Source: Kribbella sindirgiensis (GTDB lineage Bacteria; Actinomycetota; Actinomycetes; Propionibacteriales; Kribbellaceae). From it: a stretch of DNA of 64,000 nt. Below are positions 26,274 to 34,619 of this stretch, piece after piece (positions within the stretch are counted from its first letter, which is position 1; each line of letters starts with the position of its first letter). Made by a program: the position numbers and the translations under genes. The stretch covers positions 1 to 64,000 of the forward strand of contig NZ_SJKA01000019.1 in the NCBI RefSeq assembly GCF_004331435.1. The letters are read 5' to 3'. Below the pieces are notes generated by a model, which saw only the letters and a program-made list of their open reading frames with translations, did no database searches and had not been told where the DNA came from.

Positions 26274-28685
26274 ATGTCTGCTGACTCCGGCACGATCGCA
26301 CCCGCGTCCAGGAACGGTCTGAGTGCGGCTGAGGTCGCCGAGCGGGTCGCGGACGGGCGGACCAATGCGGTGCAGGTCCGGACGAGTCGCACGTACGGGC
26401 AGATCGTCCGGGCCAACGTGTTCACCTTCTTCAACGGACTGCTGGGTGTCCTGTTCGTCGCTGTGCTCGCGACCGGGAAGTGGGTGAACGCGCTGTTCGG
26501 GCTGGTGATCATCACCAACGCGGGCATCGGCATCGTCCAGGAGGTGCGTGCGAAGCGGACGCTGGACCGTCTCGCGCTGCTGAACGTCACGCGTGCGTGG
26601 GTGGTGCGGGACGGTACGCCGACCGAGATCGACGCGGGTGATGTCGTGCAGGACGATCTGGTGCGGCTGCGTGCCGGCGACCAGGTGCTGGCTGACGGGG
26701 TGGTGACCGCTGCGGACGGTTTGGAGATCGACGAGTCGTTGCTGACCGGGGAGTCCGAGCCGGTCAACAAGGCAGCGGGCGACGAGGTGCGCTCGGGGTC
26801 GATCGTCGTCGCCGGGACGGGGGAGTTCGTGGCGCGGGCGGTGGGCGCCGCGACGTACGCCGCCAAGCTCGCCGCGGAGGCGCGGCGGTTCCAGATCACG
26901 CGTTCCGAACTGGTCGCGGGTACGACGAGGTTGCTGCGGTGGATCTCGCTGGTGCTGCTCGTCGTCGCGCCGGTGCTGCTGTGGTCGCAGTTCAGGAGCG
27001 CGGACAACAAGAACTGGCGGGACGCGGTCACCGGTACGGTCGCGGCGGTCGTGGGGATGATTCCCGAGGGGCTGGTGCTGCTGACTTCGCTGGCGTTCAT
27101 GCTCGCGATCGTCACACTGGCGCGACGTCAGACGCTCGTGCAGGAGCTGCCGGCGGTCGAGGGCCTGGCCCGCGTCGACGTCGTGTGCCTGGACAAGACG
27201 GGTACGTTGACCCACGGCGACATCGTCTTCGACCGCATCGAGCCGCTGACGGACGAACCGGTCGACGAAGTGCTTGCGCTGATCGCTGACGGTGGTGACT
27301 CGAACGCCACCTCGGACGCGTTGCGCGCGGCGGTCGGCGCCGCGACGTTGACGGCTTCTGCGAGGGTGCCGTTCTCGTCGGCTCGCAAGTGGCAGTCGGT
27401 GACCGTCGACGGCACGACCTGGGTACTGGGTGCGCCCGAGATGGTGCTCCTCGACGAGGACGACGCTGCCGCGACCGCCGCGCGGGACCGTGCGAACAAG
27501 TCGGCAGCCGACGGGGAACGAGTGCTCGTGCTGGCCCGCGGCGTGCTCCGTGGTGGGCAGGCGGACGGTGCGCGGGTGTTGCCGGCGGGGTTGGTGCCGG
27601 TTGCGTTGGTGGTGCTGGCGGAGAACATTCGTGATGACGCGGCGGCCACGATGGAGTACTTCACGGCCCAGGGAGTTGCGCTCAAGGTGTTGTCGGGGGA
27701 CAACCCGCGCACGGTCGGGGCGGTGGCCGCGGCGGTCGGCGTACCAGGTGTCGCCGGTGCCGGTGACGCCGTGGACGCACGGACCCTGCCGGACGACCCG
27801 CAAGGTCCTGCCGAGCTCGACGCGTTGGCCGACGTACTCGATCGCTCGTCGGCGTTCGGGCGGGTCAGCCCGCACCAGAAGCGGGCGTTCGTCGCCGCCC
27901 TGCAGCGTCGCGGTCACGTCGTCGCGATGACCGGTGACGGCGTGAACGACGCGCTGGCGCTCAAGGACGCCGACATCGGCGTTGCCATGGGCAACGGATC
28001 GCCGGCGACCCGGGCGGTCGCGCAACTGGTCCTGCTCGACGGGAAGTTCGCGCACCTGCCCGACGTGGTCGCCGAGGGACGCCGGGTGATCGCCAACATC
28101 GAGCGGGCGGCGAACCTGTTCCTGGTCAAGAACGTCTACTCGCTCGTCCTGTCGCTGATCACCGCGACCACGATGGTCGCCTACCCGTTGGAGCCGATCC
28201 AGCTCACGTTGATCTCGGCCCTCACGATCGGGATTCCGGCGTTCTTCCTCGCCCTCGGCCCCAACACGCGTCGCTACCTCCCCGGGTTCCTGGGGCGAGT
28301 TCTGCGTTTCGCGGTTCCCGTGGGTCTCGTGACCGCGGTCTGTGCCTTCGCTGGATACCGCCTGGTGCGCGTGCTCGATCCCGGCGCCGGGGTGGCCGGT
28401 GCCCGCACCGTCACGACCGTCGTCGTACTCGTCGTCTCGCTGTGGACGCTGTCGATCCTGGCGTGGCCGTTGCGGCCCTGGAAAGTTGTGCTGCTGGTCG
28501 CGATGGTGGTGCTCGGCGCGACCGCCGTGCTGGTCCCCCCGATCGGGCACAGTGTGTTCCTCCTCGACGTCACGCCGTACCGGGTGCTCGGTGCGCTCAC
28601 GATGGCCTTCGCCGGTATCGGACTGGTCGAACTCGTGTACCGGATCACGCGTCCGAGCGCGCGCAACGGGCTGGAGGTCACGTGA
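26274..28685 (+). CDS. P-type cation-transporting ATPase (CtpE-like)
   Basis: The 803-residue pump has the actuator motif LLTGESEPV, phosphorylation site DKTGTLTHGD and hinge MTGDGVNDALALKDADIGVAMGNG. The helix-4 segment PEGLVLLTSLAFMLA resembles the M. tuberculosis CtpE class, reported as a Ca2+ importer. The ATG at 26274 is supported by the box geometry, which predicts a leaderless message. The ion is not established by sequence alone. It stands first in a plus-strand run reaching the SPW-repeat gene. Confidence 0.92.
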   Translation: MSADSGTIAPASRNGLSAAEVAERVADGRTNAVQVRTSRTYGQIVRANVFTFFNGLLGVLFVAVLATGKWVNALFGLVIITNAGIGIVQEVRAKRTLDRLALLNVTRAWVVRDGTPTEIDAGDVVQDDLVRLRAGDQVLADGVVTAADGLEIDESLLTGESEPVNKAAGDEVRSGSIVVAGTGEFVARAVGAATYAAKLAAEARRFQITRSELVAGTTRLLRWISLVLLVVAPVLLWSQFRSADNKNWRDAVTGTVAAVVGMIPEGLVLLTSLAFMLAIVTLARRQTLVQELPAVEGLARVDVVCLDKTGTLTHGDIVFDRIEPLTDEPVDEVLALIADGGDSNATSDALRAAVGAATLTASARVPFSSARKWQSVTVDGTTWVLGAPEMVLLDEDDAAATAARDRANKSAADGERVLVLARGVLRGGQADGARVLPAGLVPVALVVLAENIRDDAAATMEYFTAQGVALKVLSGDNPRTVGAVAAAVGVPGVAGAGDAVDARTLPDDPQGPAELDALADVLDRSSAFGRVSPHQKRAFVAALQRRGHVVAMTGDGVNDALALKDADIGVAMGNGSPATRAVAQLVLLDGKFAHLPDVVAEGRRVIANIERAANLFLVKNVYSLVLSLITATTMVAYPLEPIQLTLISALTIGIPAFFLALGPNTRRYLPGFLGRVLRFAVPVGLVTAVCAFAGYRLVRVLDPGAGVAGARTVTTVVVLVVSLWTLSILAWPLRPWKVVLLVAMVVLGATAVLVPPIGHSVFLLDVTPYRVLGALTMAFAGIGLVELVYRITRPSARNGLEVT

Positions 28686-28701
28686 ATCCGGGCCTTTCAT
28701 C

Positions 28702-28762
28702 CCTGGTCGTTTTCCCCGTGGAGAGCAGCATCGGAAGTAGGAGGCCTGGCTGTTCGGCCAGG
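28702..28762 (+). promoter_or_regulatory. Possible box and hairpin upstream of the SPW-repeat gene
   Basis: TGGTCGTTTTCCCCG (28704-28718) is a weak box 74 nt before the start. A stem-loop formed by CCTGGC and GCCAGG (28745-28762) follows. It may be an attenuating terminator after the ATPase or part of the SPW leader; neither is certain. Confidence 0.3.
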
Positions 28763-28784
28763 ACCACGAAGGGAGATGAGGGAC

Positions 28785-29156
28785 ATGGCAGACATCCAGT
28801 CGACTGCCTGGACCCGCCCGCAGGACTGGGTGAGCCTGCTCGCAGGCGGATACCTGGCACTGTCGCCGCTGTGGGTCGACATCGACACCACCGGCACCTG
28901 GGTGATGGTGATCATCGGTGCGGCGATCGGTCTGCTGGCACTGGTGGCGCTCGCTGCTCCGGGTGCGTACATCGACGAGGGGATGACCGCGGTAGGTGGC
29001 GTGGCCGCGTTCATCGCTCCGTGGGTCTTCACCTACACCGACTACAACGCCGCGGCGTGGACGTCGTGGATCGTGGGAGCCGTGGCTGCGATCGCTGCGA
29101 TCGCGGCGCTGCCCGCCAGCCGGTCCGTGTCCCGCCACCAGCACCACATGGCGTGA
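28785..29156 (+). CDS. SPW-repeat membrane protein
   Basis: The 123-residue protein has four predicted transmembrane helices in two similar halves, each with an SPW-like motif (ALSPLWVDID and IAPWVFTYTD). The opening WTRPQDWVSLLAGGYLALSP is typical of the family, whose role is unknown. The ATG at 28785 is better spaced from the GAGATGAGGG stretch than the one at 28776. It sits between stress-island genes and is followed by a strong hairpin. Confidence 0.85.
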   Translation: MADIQSTAWTRPQDWVSLLAGGYLALSPLWVDIDTTGTWVMVIIGAAIGLLALVALAAPGAYIDEGMTAVGGVAAFIAPWVFTYTDYNAAAWTSWIVGAVAAIAAIAALPASRSVSRHQHHMA

Positions 29157-29181
29157 GGAGGAGCAGTCAATCCAAGGGAGC

Positions 29182-29215
29182 CGCGCTCCGGCGACGCCAC
29201 TGTCGCCGGAGCGCG
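29182..29215 (+). terminator. Strong hairpin terminator after the SPW-repeat gene
   Basis: A perfect 14-bp stem (CGCGCTCCGGCGAC and its complement) with a six-base loop starts 25 nt after the stop. No T-tract follows. Confidence 0.8.
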
Positions 29216-29217
29216 CT

Positions 29218-29284
29218 GTTGGCAGGAGTCCCGGTTCCGATGGTCGTTCGGCCCTGGTTGGGAGGTGCTCGGGCCGCCGACGAT
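29218..29284 (+). promoter_or_regulatory. Tandem boxes and -10 before the PAP2/PEP synthase genes
   Basis: TGGTCGTTCGGCCCT (29241-29255) and a weaker GGCAGGAGTCCC-containing box (29218-29232) are 23 bp apart. GACGAT (29279-29284) gives a predicted start near 29291. Confidence 0.5.
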
Positions 29285-29297
29285 GACAGGGACGGTA

Positions 29298-29486
29298 ATG
29301 CTCCGAGCGGTGGCGCGGGCGTTGTCGGATCTGGCGCACGGGCTGCTCGACACCGCGGCATCCGACATCGAGGCGATCACCCACAAACACGTTCATCTGC
29401 ACGGACACATCGCTGAGAGGGGTGACCTATGGTCGCCGAGGGCCAGGAATCGGTGGCCGGGTTGTCCAGGCGTGCCCGCGGGATGA
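29298..29486 (+). CDS. Possible small ORF, unknown
   Basis: The ATG at 29298 lies seven bases after the predicted start and follows AGGGACGGTA. The 62-residue product begins with an amphipathic, His-rich helix-like stretch, then runs 58 nt into the PAP2 gene in another frame, where composition becomes Pro/Gly/Arg-rich. An ATG at 29283 in the same frame is an alternative. It could be a short regulatory peptide or a chance ORF within a 138-nt leader. No homology is recognised. Confidence 0.25.
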   Translation: MLRAVARALSDLAHGLLDTAASDIEAITHKHVHLHGHIAERGDLWSPRARNRWPGCPGVPAG

Positions 29487-30196
29487 TTCGCGAAGTGGGC
29501 ATCATCGTCGTGGCGATCGTGCTGTACTTCGGGGTTCGCGGACTGATCGCGACGAGAGTCGACGTCGCCTACCGGAACGCCGAGTACGTCGTCGACCTGG
29601 AACGCTCGACCGGTATCTTCGTCGAGCCGCAACTGCAACAGGTGGTGATCGACCACGGGTGGCTCGCCGAGACCGTCGGCTACATCTACATCTACGGCCA
29701 TTGGCCGGTGCTGCTGACCACGTTGCTCTGGTTGCTGATCCGCCATCGTGAGGCGTACCGCAAGTTCCGCAACGCGATGCTGCTGTCGGGCGGGGCCGGG
29801 TTGGTGATCTTCACGCTGTTCCCGGTGGCGCCGCCGCGGTTCCTGGCGGCGTACGGGTTCGTGGACACGGTGACCGAGCGGACCTCGGCGTACCGGGTTC
29901 TGCAGCCGCCGGCGTTCGTCAACCAGTACGCGGCGGTGCCGAGCCTGCATTTCGGCTGGAACCTGCTGATGGGGATCGCGGTCGCCGGCCTCGGCGCGCA
30001 CTGGCTGATCCGGCTGTTCGGCTGGCTGATGCCGGTGCTGATGTTCGCGGCGATCGTTCTGACCGCCAATCACTACATCCTCGACGGTGTCGCCGGGGGA
30101 GCGCTGGCTCTGGCCGGCCTGCTCGCTGCCCATCGGCTGAGTCGGCGAGGACCTTCGAAGGCAAGACGGCGAGCGAGACGGCGAGCGAGATGGTGA
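29429..30196 (+). CDS. PAP2-superfamily membrane phosphatase
   Basis: The 255-residue protein has about six helices. The phosphatase motifs are visible as FPVAPPRFL (first), VPSLHFGWNL (second, with the catalytic His) and LTANHYILDGVAGG (third). It groups with the PAP2_3/inositol-phosphorylceramide-synthase-like branch, acting on lipid or isoprenoid phosphates at the membrane. The start is preceded by GAGAGGGGTGACC. PEP synthase follows after 10 nt, so they are probably co-transcribed. Confidence 0.85.
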   Translation: MVAEGQESVAGLSRRARGMIREVGIIVVAIVLYFGVRGLIATRVDVAYRNAEYVVDLERSTGIFVEPQLQQVVIDHGWLAETVGYIYIYGHWPVLLTTLLWLLIRHREAYRKFRNAMLLSGGAGLVIFTLFPVAPPRFLAAYGFVDTVTERTSAYRVLQPPAFVNQYAAVPSLHFGWNLLMGIAVAGLGAHWLIRLFGWLMPVLMFAAIVLTANHYILDGVAGGALALAGLLAAHRLSRRGPSKARRRARRRARW

Positions 30197-30206
30197 GGAG
30201 AGTGCT

Positions 30207-32645
30207 ATGACGCAGTCCAGGATCGTGTGGCTGACGGATGCGGCGGGAACCGATCTTGCGGCGGTGGGTGGGAAGAACGCCTCGTTGGGCGTGATGCTCC
30301 GCGAGCTGACCGCCGCGGGCATCAAGGTGCCGGAGGGGTTCGCCACCACATCTGCGGCGTACCGGGAGTACCTCGACGCGGCCGGTCTGGGACCGGTGAT
30401 CGCGCGGCAGATCCGCCGGTATCGCGGCCGCGCGGAGCTGGCGTCGGTCGGTACGGCGATCCGGGACGCCTTCGGCGCAGCCGAGCTGCCCGCCGGCCTG
30501 GTGGCCGAGCTGACCACGGCGTACCAGCAACTCGGCGGCGACGGCACCGAGGTCGCCGTCCGAAGTAGCGCGACCGCGGAGGACCTGCCGGATGCGAGCT
30601 TCGCGGGGCAGCAGGAGACGTTCCTCAACGTCAGGAACCTCGCCGAACTCCTCGACGCGTGCAGACGGTGCTATGCGTCGCTGTTCACCGATCGGGCGAT
30701 CAGCTACCGGGAGGAGCGCGGATTCGACCACGCGGCGGTCGCGTTGTCGATCGGCGTGCAGCGGATGGTGCGGTCGGATCTCGGCAGCTCCGGCGTGATG
30801 TTCACGCTCGACAGCGACAGCGGCTTCCCGGGTGTCGTCCAGATCAGCGCCGCGTGGGGTCTCGGCGAGTCCGTCGTGAGCGGCCAGGTGGACCCGGACG
30901 AGTACCTGGTGTTCAAGCCGAAGATTCTCTGGGACGACCTGCGCCCGATCTTGTCGCGTCGCCTGGGTTCCAAGGAGATCAAGGTCGTGTACGGCTCGGG
31001 CGGTGGCACGACCACGGTCGCGACGAGCCCGGACGAACGCGGCCGGCCGGCGTTGGACGATGACGACGTACTGCGTCTCGCTCGGTGGGGGCTCGCGGTC
31101 GAGAACCATTACGGCCGTCCGATGGACATCGAATGGGCCAAGGACGGCCGGACCGGTGAGCTGTTCTTGGTGCAGGCCCGTCCCGAGACCGTGCAGACCC
31201 GCCGGGAGGCTGCCGCGCTGCGTTCGTACCGGCTGAAGGAGACCGGGCGTGAGTTGGTGACCGGCCTCGCGGTGGGTGAGGCGATCGCCGACGGCCGGGT
31301 GTGCCTCCTGGACTCGCCGGCGGACATCGGGCGGTTCGTGGACGGCTCGATCCTGGTCACCCGGATCACGGACCCGGACTGGGAGCCGATCATGCGCCGC
31401 GCGGCCGCGATCGTCACCGACCACGGCGGCCGAACCTCGCATGCGGCGATCGTCAGCCGCGAACTCGGCGTACCCGCGATCGTCGGTACCGCATCGGCGA
31501 CCACGGACCTGCGCGACGGACAGCACATCACGGTGTCGTGCGCGCAGGGCGAGCGCGGCATCGTGTACGAGGGCGAGCTCGAGTACGACGTGACCGACCT
31601 CGATCTGGGCAGTTTGCCGCAGACGAGGACGAAGGTGATGCTCAACCTCGCGGATCCGGCGGCCGCGTTCCGGTGGTGGCGGCTGCCCGCGGACGGGGTC
31701 GGGCTGGTCCGGATCGAGTTCGTGGTGAGCAATCACATCAAGGTGCATCCGATGGCGTTGATCCACTACGACACGCTGGACGCCGACGAGCAGCGCGAGG
31801 TCGACGCCGCGACCGGCGGAGCGGTTGATCGGGAGGCGTACCTGGTCGACCGGCTCACCGAGGGCATCGCGCGGATCGCGGCATCGCGCTGGCCGGATCC
31901 GGTGATCGTGCGAACGAGCGACTTCAAGACCAACGAGTACGCGCGGCTGATCGGCGGCTCGCGGTTCGAGCCGGCCGAGGAGAACCCGATGATCGGGTGG
32001 CGCGGCGCTTCGCGGTACTACAGCCCGGGGTACCGGGAGGGATTCGCGCTGGAGTGCCGGGCGTTGCGCAAGGTCCGCGACGAGCTGGGCCTGACGAACG
32101 TCGTGGTGATGATTCCGTTCTGCCGGACGCTCGGCGAGGCCCACCGGGTCCTCGGCGTGATGGCGGACGAGGGTCTCCGCCGGGGCGACAACGGCCTGCA
32201 GGTGTACGTGATGGCGGAGATTCCGGCGAACATCATCCTCGCGGACGAGTTCGCCGAACGGTTCGACGGGTTCTCGATCGGCAGCAACGACCTGACCCAG
32301 CTGACCCTGGGGGTCGACCGCGACTCGGAAACCCTCGCCGCACTCTTCAACGAGCGCGACCCCGCGGTCGCCCGGAGCATCGAGCACCTGATCCGGACCG
32401 CCCACCGGGAGGGCCGCAAGGTCGGTCTGTGCGGACAACGGCCGAGCGACGATCCCGGCTTCGCGACCTTCCTCGTCCATGCCGGTATCGACTCCGTCTC
32501 GGTGACCCCGGACAGCTTCTTCGCGGTCAAGACGAACGTCGCCGAAGCGGAACGGTCGGACGGCTTCGTGCACCCACGCGACGAGTTCCCCGGCGATCCA
32601 GCCGCCCTGTCCGAGGGACGCCACCCGGCCCGGTACTGGGGGTAG
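30207..32645 (+). CDS. ppsA: Phosphoenolpyruvate synthase
   Basis: The 812-residue enzyme has the N-terminal ATP-grasp domain (VGGKNASLGVM, EVAVRSSATAEDLPDASFAGQQ-like region), the swivelling phosphohistidine domain with the active-site His in TDHGGRTSHAAIVS, and the C-terminal PEP/pyruvate barrel with GSNDLTQLTLGVDRD and VGLCGQRPSDDP. It converts pyruvate and ATP to PEP, AMP and phosphate for gluconeogenesis. Its presence in a stress island suggests carbon rerouting in dormancy. GAGGAGAGTGCT precedes the ATG. Confidence 0.95.
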   Translation: MTQSRIVWLTDAAGTDLAAVGGKNASLGVMLRELTAAGIKVPEGFATTSAAYREYLDAAGLGPVIARQIRRYRGRAELASVGTAIRDAFGAAELPAGLVAELTTAYQQLGGDGTEVAVRSSATAEDLPDASFAGQQETFLNVRNLAELLDACRRCYASLFTDRAISYREERGFDHAAVALSIGVQRMVRSDLGSSGVMFTLDSDSGFPGVVQISAAWGLGESVVSGQVDPDEYLVFKPKILWDDLRPILSRRLGSKEIKVVYGSGGGTTTVATSPDERGRPALDDDDVLRLARWGLAVENHYGRPMDIEWAKDGRTGELFLVQARPETVQTRREAAALRSYRLKETGRELVTGLAVGEAIADGRVCLLDSPADIGRFVDGSILVTRITDPDWEPIMRRAAAIVTDHGGRTSHAAIVSRELGVPAIVGTASATTDLRDGQHITVSCAQGERGIVYEGELEYDVTDLDLGSLPQTRTKVMLNLADPAAAFRWWRLPADGVGLVRIEFVVSNHIKVHPMALIHYDTLDADEQREVDAATGGAVDREAYLVDRLTEGIARIAASRWPDPVIVRTSDFKTNEYARLIGGSRFEPAEENPMIGWRGASRYYSPGYREGFALECRALRKVRDELGLTNVVVMIPFCRTLGEAHRVLGVMADEGLRRGDNGLQVYVMAEIPANIILADEFAERFDGFSIGSNDLTQLTLGVDRDSETLAALFNERDPAVARSIEHLIRTAHREGRKVGLCGQRPSDDPGFATFLVHAGIDSVSVTPDSFFAVKTNVAEAERSDGFVHPRDEFPGDPAALSEGRHPARYWG

Positions 32646-32674
32646 CCGGCGCAGCCCTTCTGTGGCTGGTCGCC

Positions 32675-32741
32675 GGGGACGAAAGGCCCCGGTGGACGGG
32701 ACCTTCGGCCCTGCGGCCGGCCGCGGGGTTCGCGGTGCACT
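32675..32741 (+). promoter_or_regulatory. Tandem boxes and -10 driving structured RNA copy 1
   Basis: GGGGACGAAAGGCCCC (32675-32690) and GGGACCTTCGGCCCT (32698-32712) have centres 22.5 bp apart. TGCACT (32736-32741) lies at -12 to -7 relative to the first base of the RNA element. The geometry matches copies 2 and 3. Confidence 0.75.
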
Positions 32742-32747
32742 GGAGAT

Positions 32748-32862
32748 GGCGAGGAGGACCCGCCGAAGTTCCGGTACCGCGAGCGGGAGACCGCAACGGA
32801 CACCGGAACCGCGGACCGCGACAGTGGAACCGGATCCTCCTCGTCAGGCGTTGGCGCCCTGA
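32748..32862 (+). ncRNA. Structured RNA element, copy 1 (box-controlled sRNA or leader)
   Basis: The 98-nt core (32748-32845) is closed by GGCGAGGAGGACCCG pairing with CGGATCCTCCTCGTC, one G-U and one C-A position apart. Inside, GTTCCGGT (32768-32775) pairs with ACCGGAAC (32802-32809), and GCGG-GAGA-CCGC (32783-32794) forms a GNRA-capped hairpin. A weaker hairpin (TCAGGCG, TTGG, CGCCCTGA; 32844-32862) follows and could end transcription. Copy 2 keeps the structure while the inner stem sequence differs. No convincing ORF lies in the roughly 400-base gap between ppsA and the next USP; past the element, 32863-33045 shows no further feature except a GGCGAATTCGCC palindrome. Confidence 0.7.
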
Positions 32863-33045
32863 CGGGCGCCGGGCGATCTGTTGGAGCGCTCGTTGAGGGG
32901 CTTGCTGCTCCAGCTGGCGGGTGCCGTGCGTCCGTGACCGCGCCGGTCGCGCGGCACCCAGCATCACGGCGCAGTGAATCCGGGCCTGGGCGGCGAATTC
33001 GCCTGCTGTACCGATGGCCGGAGTTCTGGGGACGAGGAGCTCGTG

Positions 33046-33930
33046 ATGAGAGAACGGACCGCAATTGCCGTCGGCGTGGACGGGAGCTGGGCCGACAACG
33101 GGGCAGTGGACTGGGCGCTTCACGAGTCGGAGGTGAGTGCCGCCCCGATCCGGGTACTGCACGTGCTCGACGACCGGCCACCGATTGGACCGTACTTCAA
33201 CTTCCCTGGTGCCAACGCCGCGGCGAAGCAGCTGATCGATGATGTTCGCGAGTACCTCGACCAGCACGACAGCGCAGCACAGCACACGGGCGCTGTGCTG
33301 TCCGGTCCACCGGCCCACACGCTGGCCGGTTCGACTGCCGGCGACCGGATGCTCGTGGTCGGAAGGCGCGGGCGCGGCGTGTTCGGCCGGCTGCTCATCG
33401 GGTCCACGGCCGAGGCCGTGGTTCACGAGTCCGACACGGCGGTGGTCGTCGTACCGCCGAAATGGAAGCCGGGGGATCCGCAGGCTCCGGTCGTCGTCGG
33501 CGTCGACGACCTCGAACGATGCGAGGCGGCCGTGGACTTCGCCGTCAGGTTCGCCACCGAGCGCGGTGCCCCGATCCGGCTGGTGCACATCTGGGACGTG
33601 CCGCGAATGTTCACCGGCGACGAGGCGGCGGCCGTGAACACGGTGGACCTCGCGCGCCATTACCACAACCAGCGGGTGGACGCGATCATCCGTCAGTGCC
33701 GTGGCAAGTACCCCGAGGCCACCTTCGCGGCTGAGCTCAGACGCGGTCATCCGGTAGCCGGTCTGACCGACGCAACCGTCGAGGCAGACGGTCAACTGCT
33801 GGTAGTCGGTGGCCGTGCCCACGGCCGGATCATGTCCACGCTCCTCGGCGGGACGGCCCGCGGCATCCTCCAGCACGCCACTTGCCCGGCCGCGATCGTC
33901 CACCAGCAGCAGCCGGCCCATTCGCGGTGA
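33046..33930 (+). CDS. Universal stress protein, two Usp domains
   Basis: The ATG at 33046 has GGACGAGGAGC upstream and gives 294 residues; the frame open further upstream is not used. The first domain has GRRGRGVFGRLLIGSTAE, an intact ATP loop; the second has GGRAHGRIMSTLLGGTAR, in which the last Gly-Ser is replaced by Gly-Gly. The gene lies about 200 nt downstream of structured RNA copy 1 on the same strand, so the RNA could be its leader. The next gene begins 45 nt after its stop. Confidence 0.92.
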   Translation: MRERTAIAVGVDGSWADNGAVDWALHESEVSAAPIRVLHVLDDRPPIGPYFNFPGANAAAKQLIDDVREYLDQHDSAAQHTGAVLSGPPAHTLAGSTAGDRMLVVGRRGRGVFGRLLIGSTAEAVVHESDTAVVVVPPKWKPGDPQAPVVVGVDDLERCEAAVDFAVRFATERGAPIRLVHIWDVPRMFTGDEAAAVNTVDLARHYHNQRVDAIIRQCRGKYPEATFAAELRRGHPVAGLTDATVEADGQLLVVGGRAHGRIMSTLLGGTARGILQHATCPAAIVHQQQPAHSR

Positions 33931-33975
33931 ACGAGGTTGTCAGCGCAGGGATCAACGGGATCAGGAGGCTTGGCC

Positions 33976-34605
33976 ATGGAACGACGTGGCTTCTCGCTCG
34001 GGGGCAAGGCGGCGGTAGACCCGCACCTGGCGCTCTACCGTGCCGTCTGGAGGGTTTTCGGTGGCGTGTCCGTCGTGCTCGGCATCGTCGCGGCGGGGCT
34101 GTTGCTGCCCGTGGACATCCTGGGGATCGCGCTCTTGGCCGCTCCGGTGGCAGGCGCGACGGCCTTCAGCCTGTGCAGTAGCGACGGCTTTGCCGGCTGG
34201 ACAAGAAGGCAGCTCATTGCCGCCGCCGCAGCGGGGGCTGCAGTGACTACCCTCGTTCTCGGCCTGACCGCCGTTCTCGGCGCGAGTGTCTTCTGGCTGG
34301 CAGCGCTCTTGGCCGTCACCTCGCCTCCCGTCGTGCAATGGTGCTGCGTGAGAGTCGGGTTCGGTCCGGCGGCAGGCCCCGTGGACGGCCCGAAACACAG
34401 TACGGCAGCGCTCTGCAAGCAATGGAGAGACAGCTACGACGCACTGCGGGACGCGAGGACCGACAATCAGCGGCTCCGGATCGTCATGGAGCGCCAGCGG
34501 TGCCTCGACGAGCTCGGCCGGCGCGACCCGGAGGGCCTCCAGGCCTGGCTTGCCTCCGCAGCGAGCGCCGCCGGCGACCCCGCCAGATTCCTCAGGAGCC
34601 AGTAG
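33976..34605 (+). CDS. Membrane protein of unknown function
   Basis: The ATG at 33976 follows TCAGGAGGC and gives 209 residues. Four hydrophobic helices lie in about residues 25-110, followed by a soluble, helical C-terminal part (about 135-209) rich in Arg and Asp. I do not recognise the family. It probably shares a transcript with the upstream USP and converges with the acg gene 14 nt downstream. Confidence 0.7.
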   Translation: MERRGFSLGGKAAVDPHLALYRAVWRVFGGVSVVLGIVAAGLLLPVDILGIALLAAPVAGATAFSLCSSDGFAGWTRRQLIAAAAAGAAVTTLVLGLTAVLGASVFWLAALLAVTSPPVVQWCCVRVGFGPAAGPVDGPKHSTAALCKQWRDSYDALRDARTDNQRLRIVMERQRCLDELGRRDPEGLQAWLASAASAAGDPARFLRSQ

Positions 34606-34619
34606 CGCTGCGGCGGCCC

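Noticed and set aside
25929..29408. A 1159-codon open frame on the minus strand
   Set aside because: It is the antisense of the P-type ATPase region, His/Arg/Asp-rich with no domain; typical of high-GC DNA. The same holds for the 901-codon frame opposite ppsA (29919-32624).
32980..33010. GGCGAATTCGCC palindrome before the USP at 33046
   Set aside because: It does not match the box consensus and lacks a suitably placed -10; kept only as a note.
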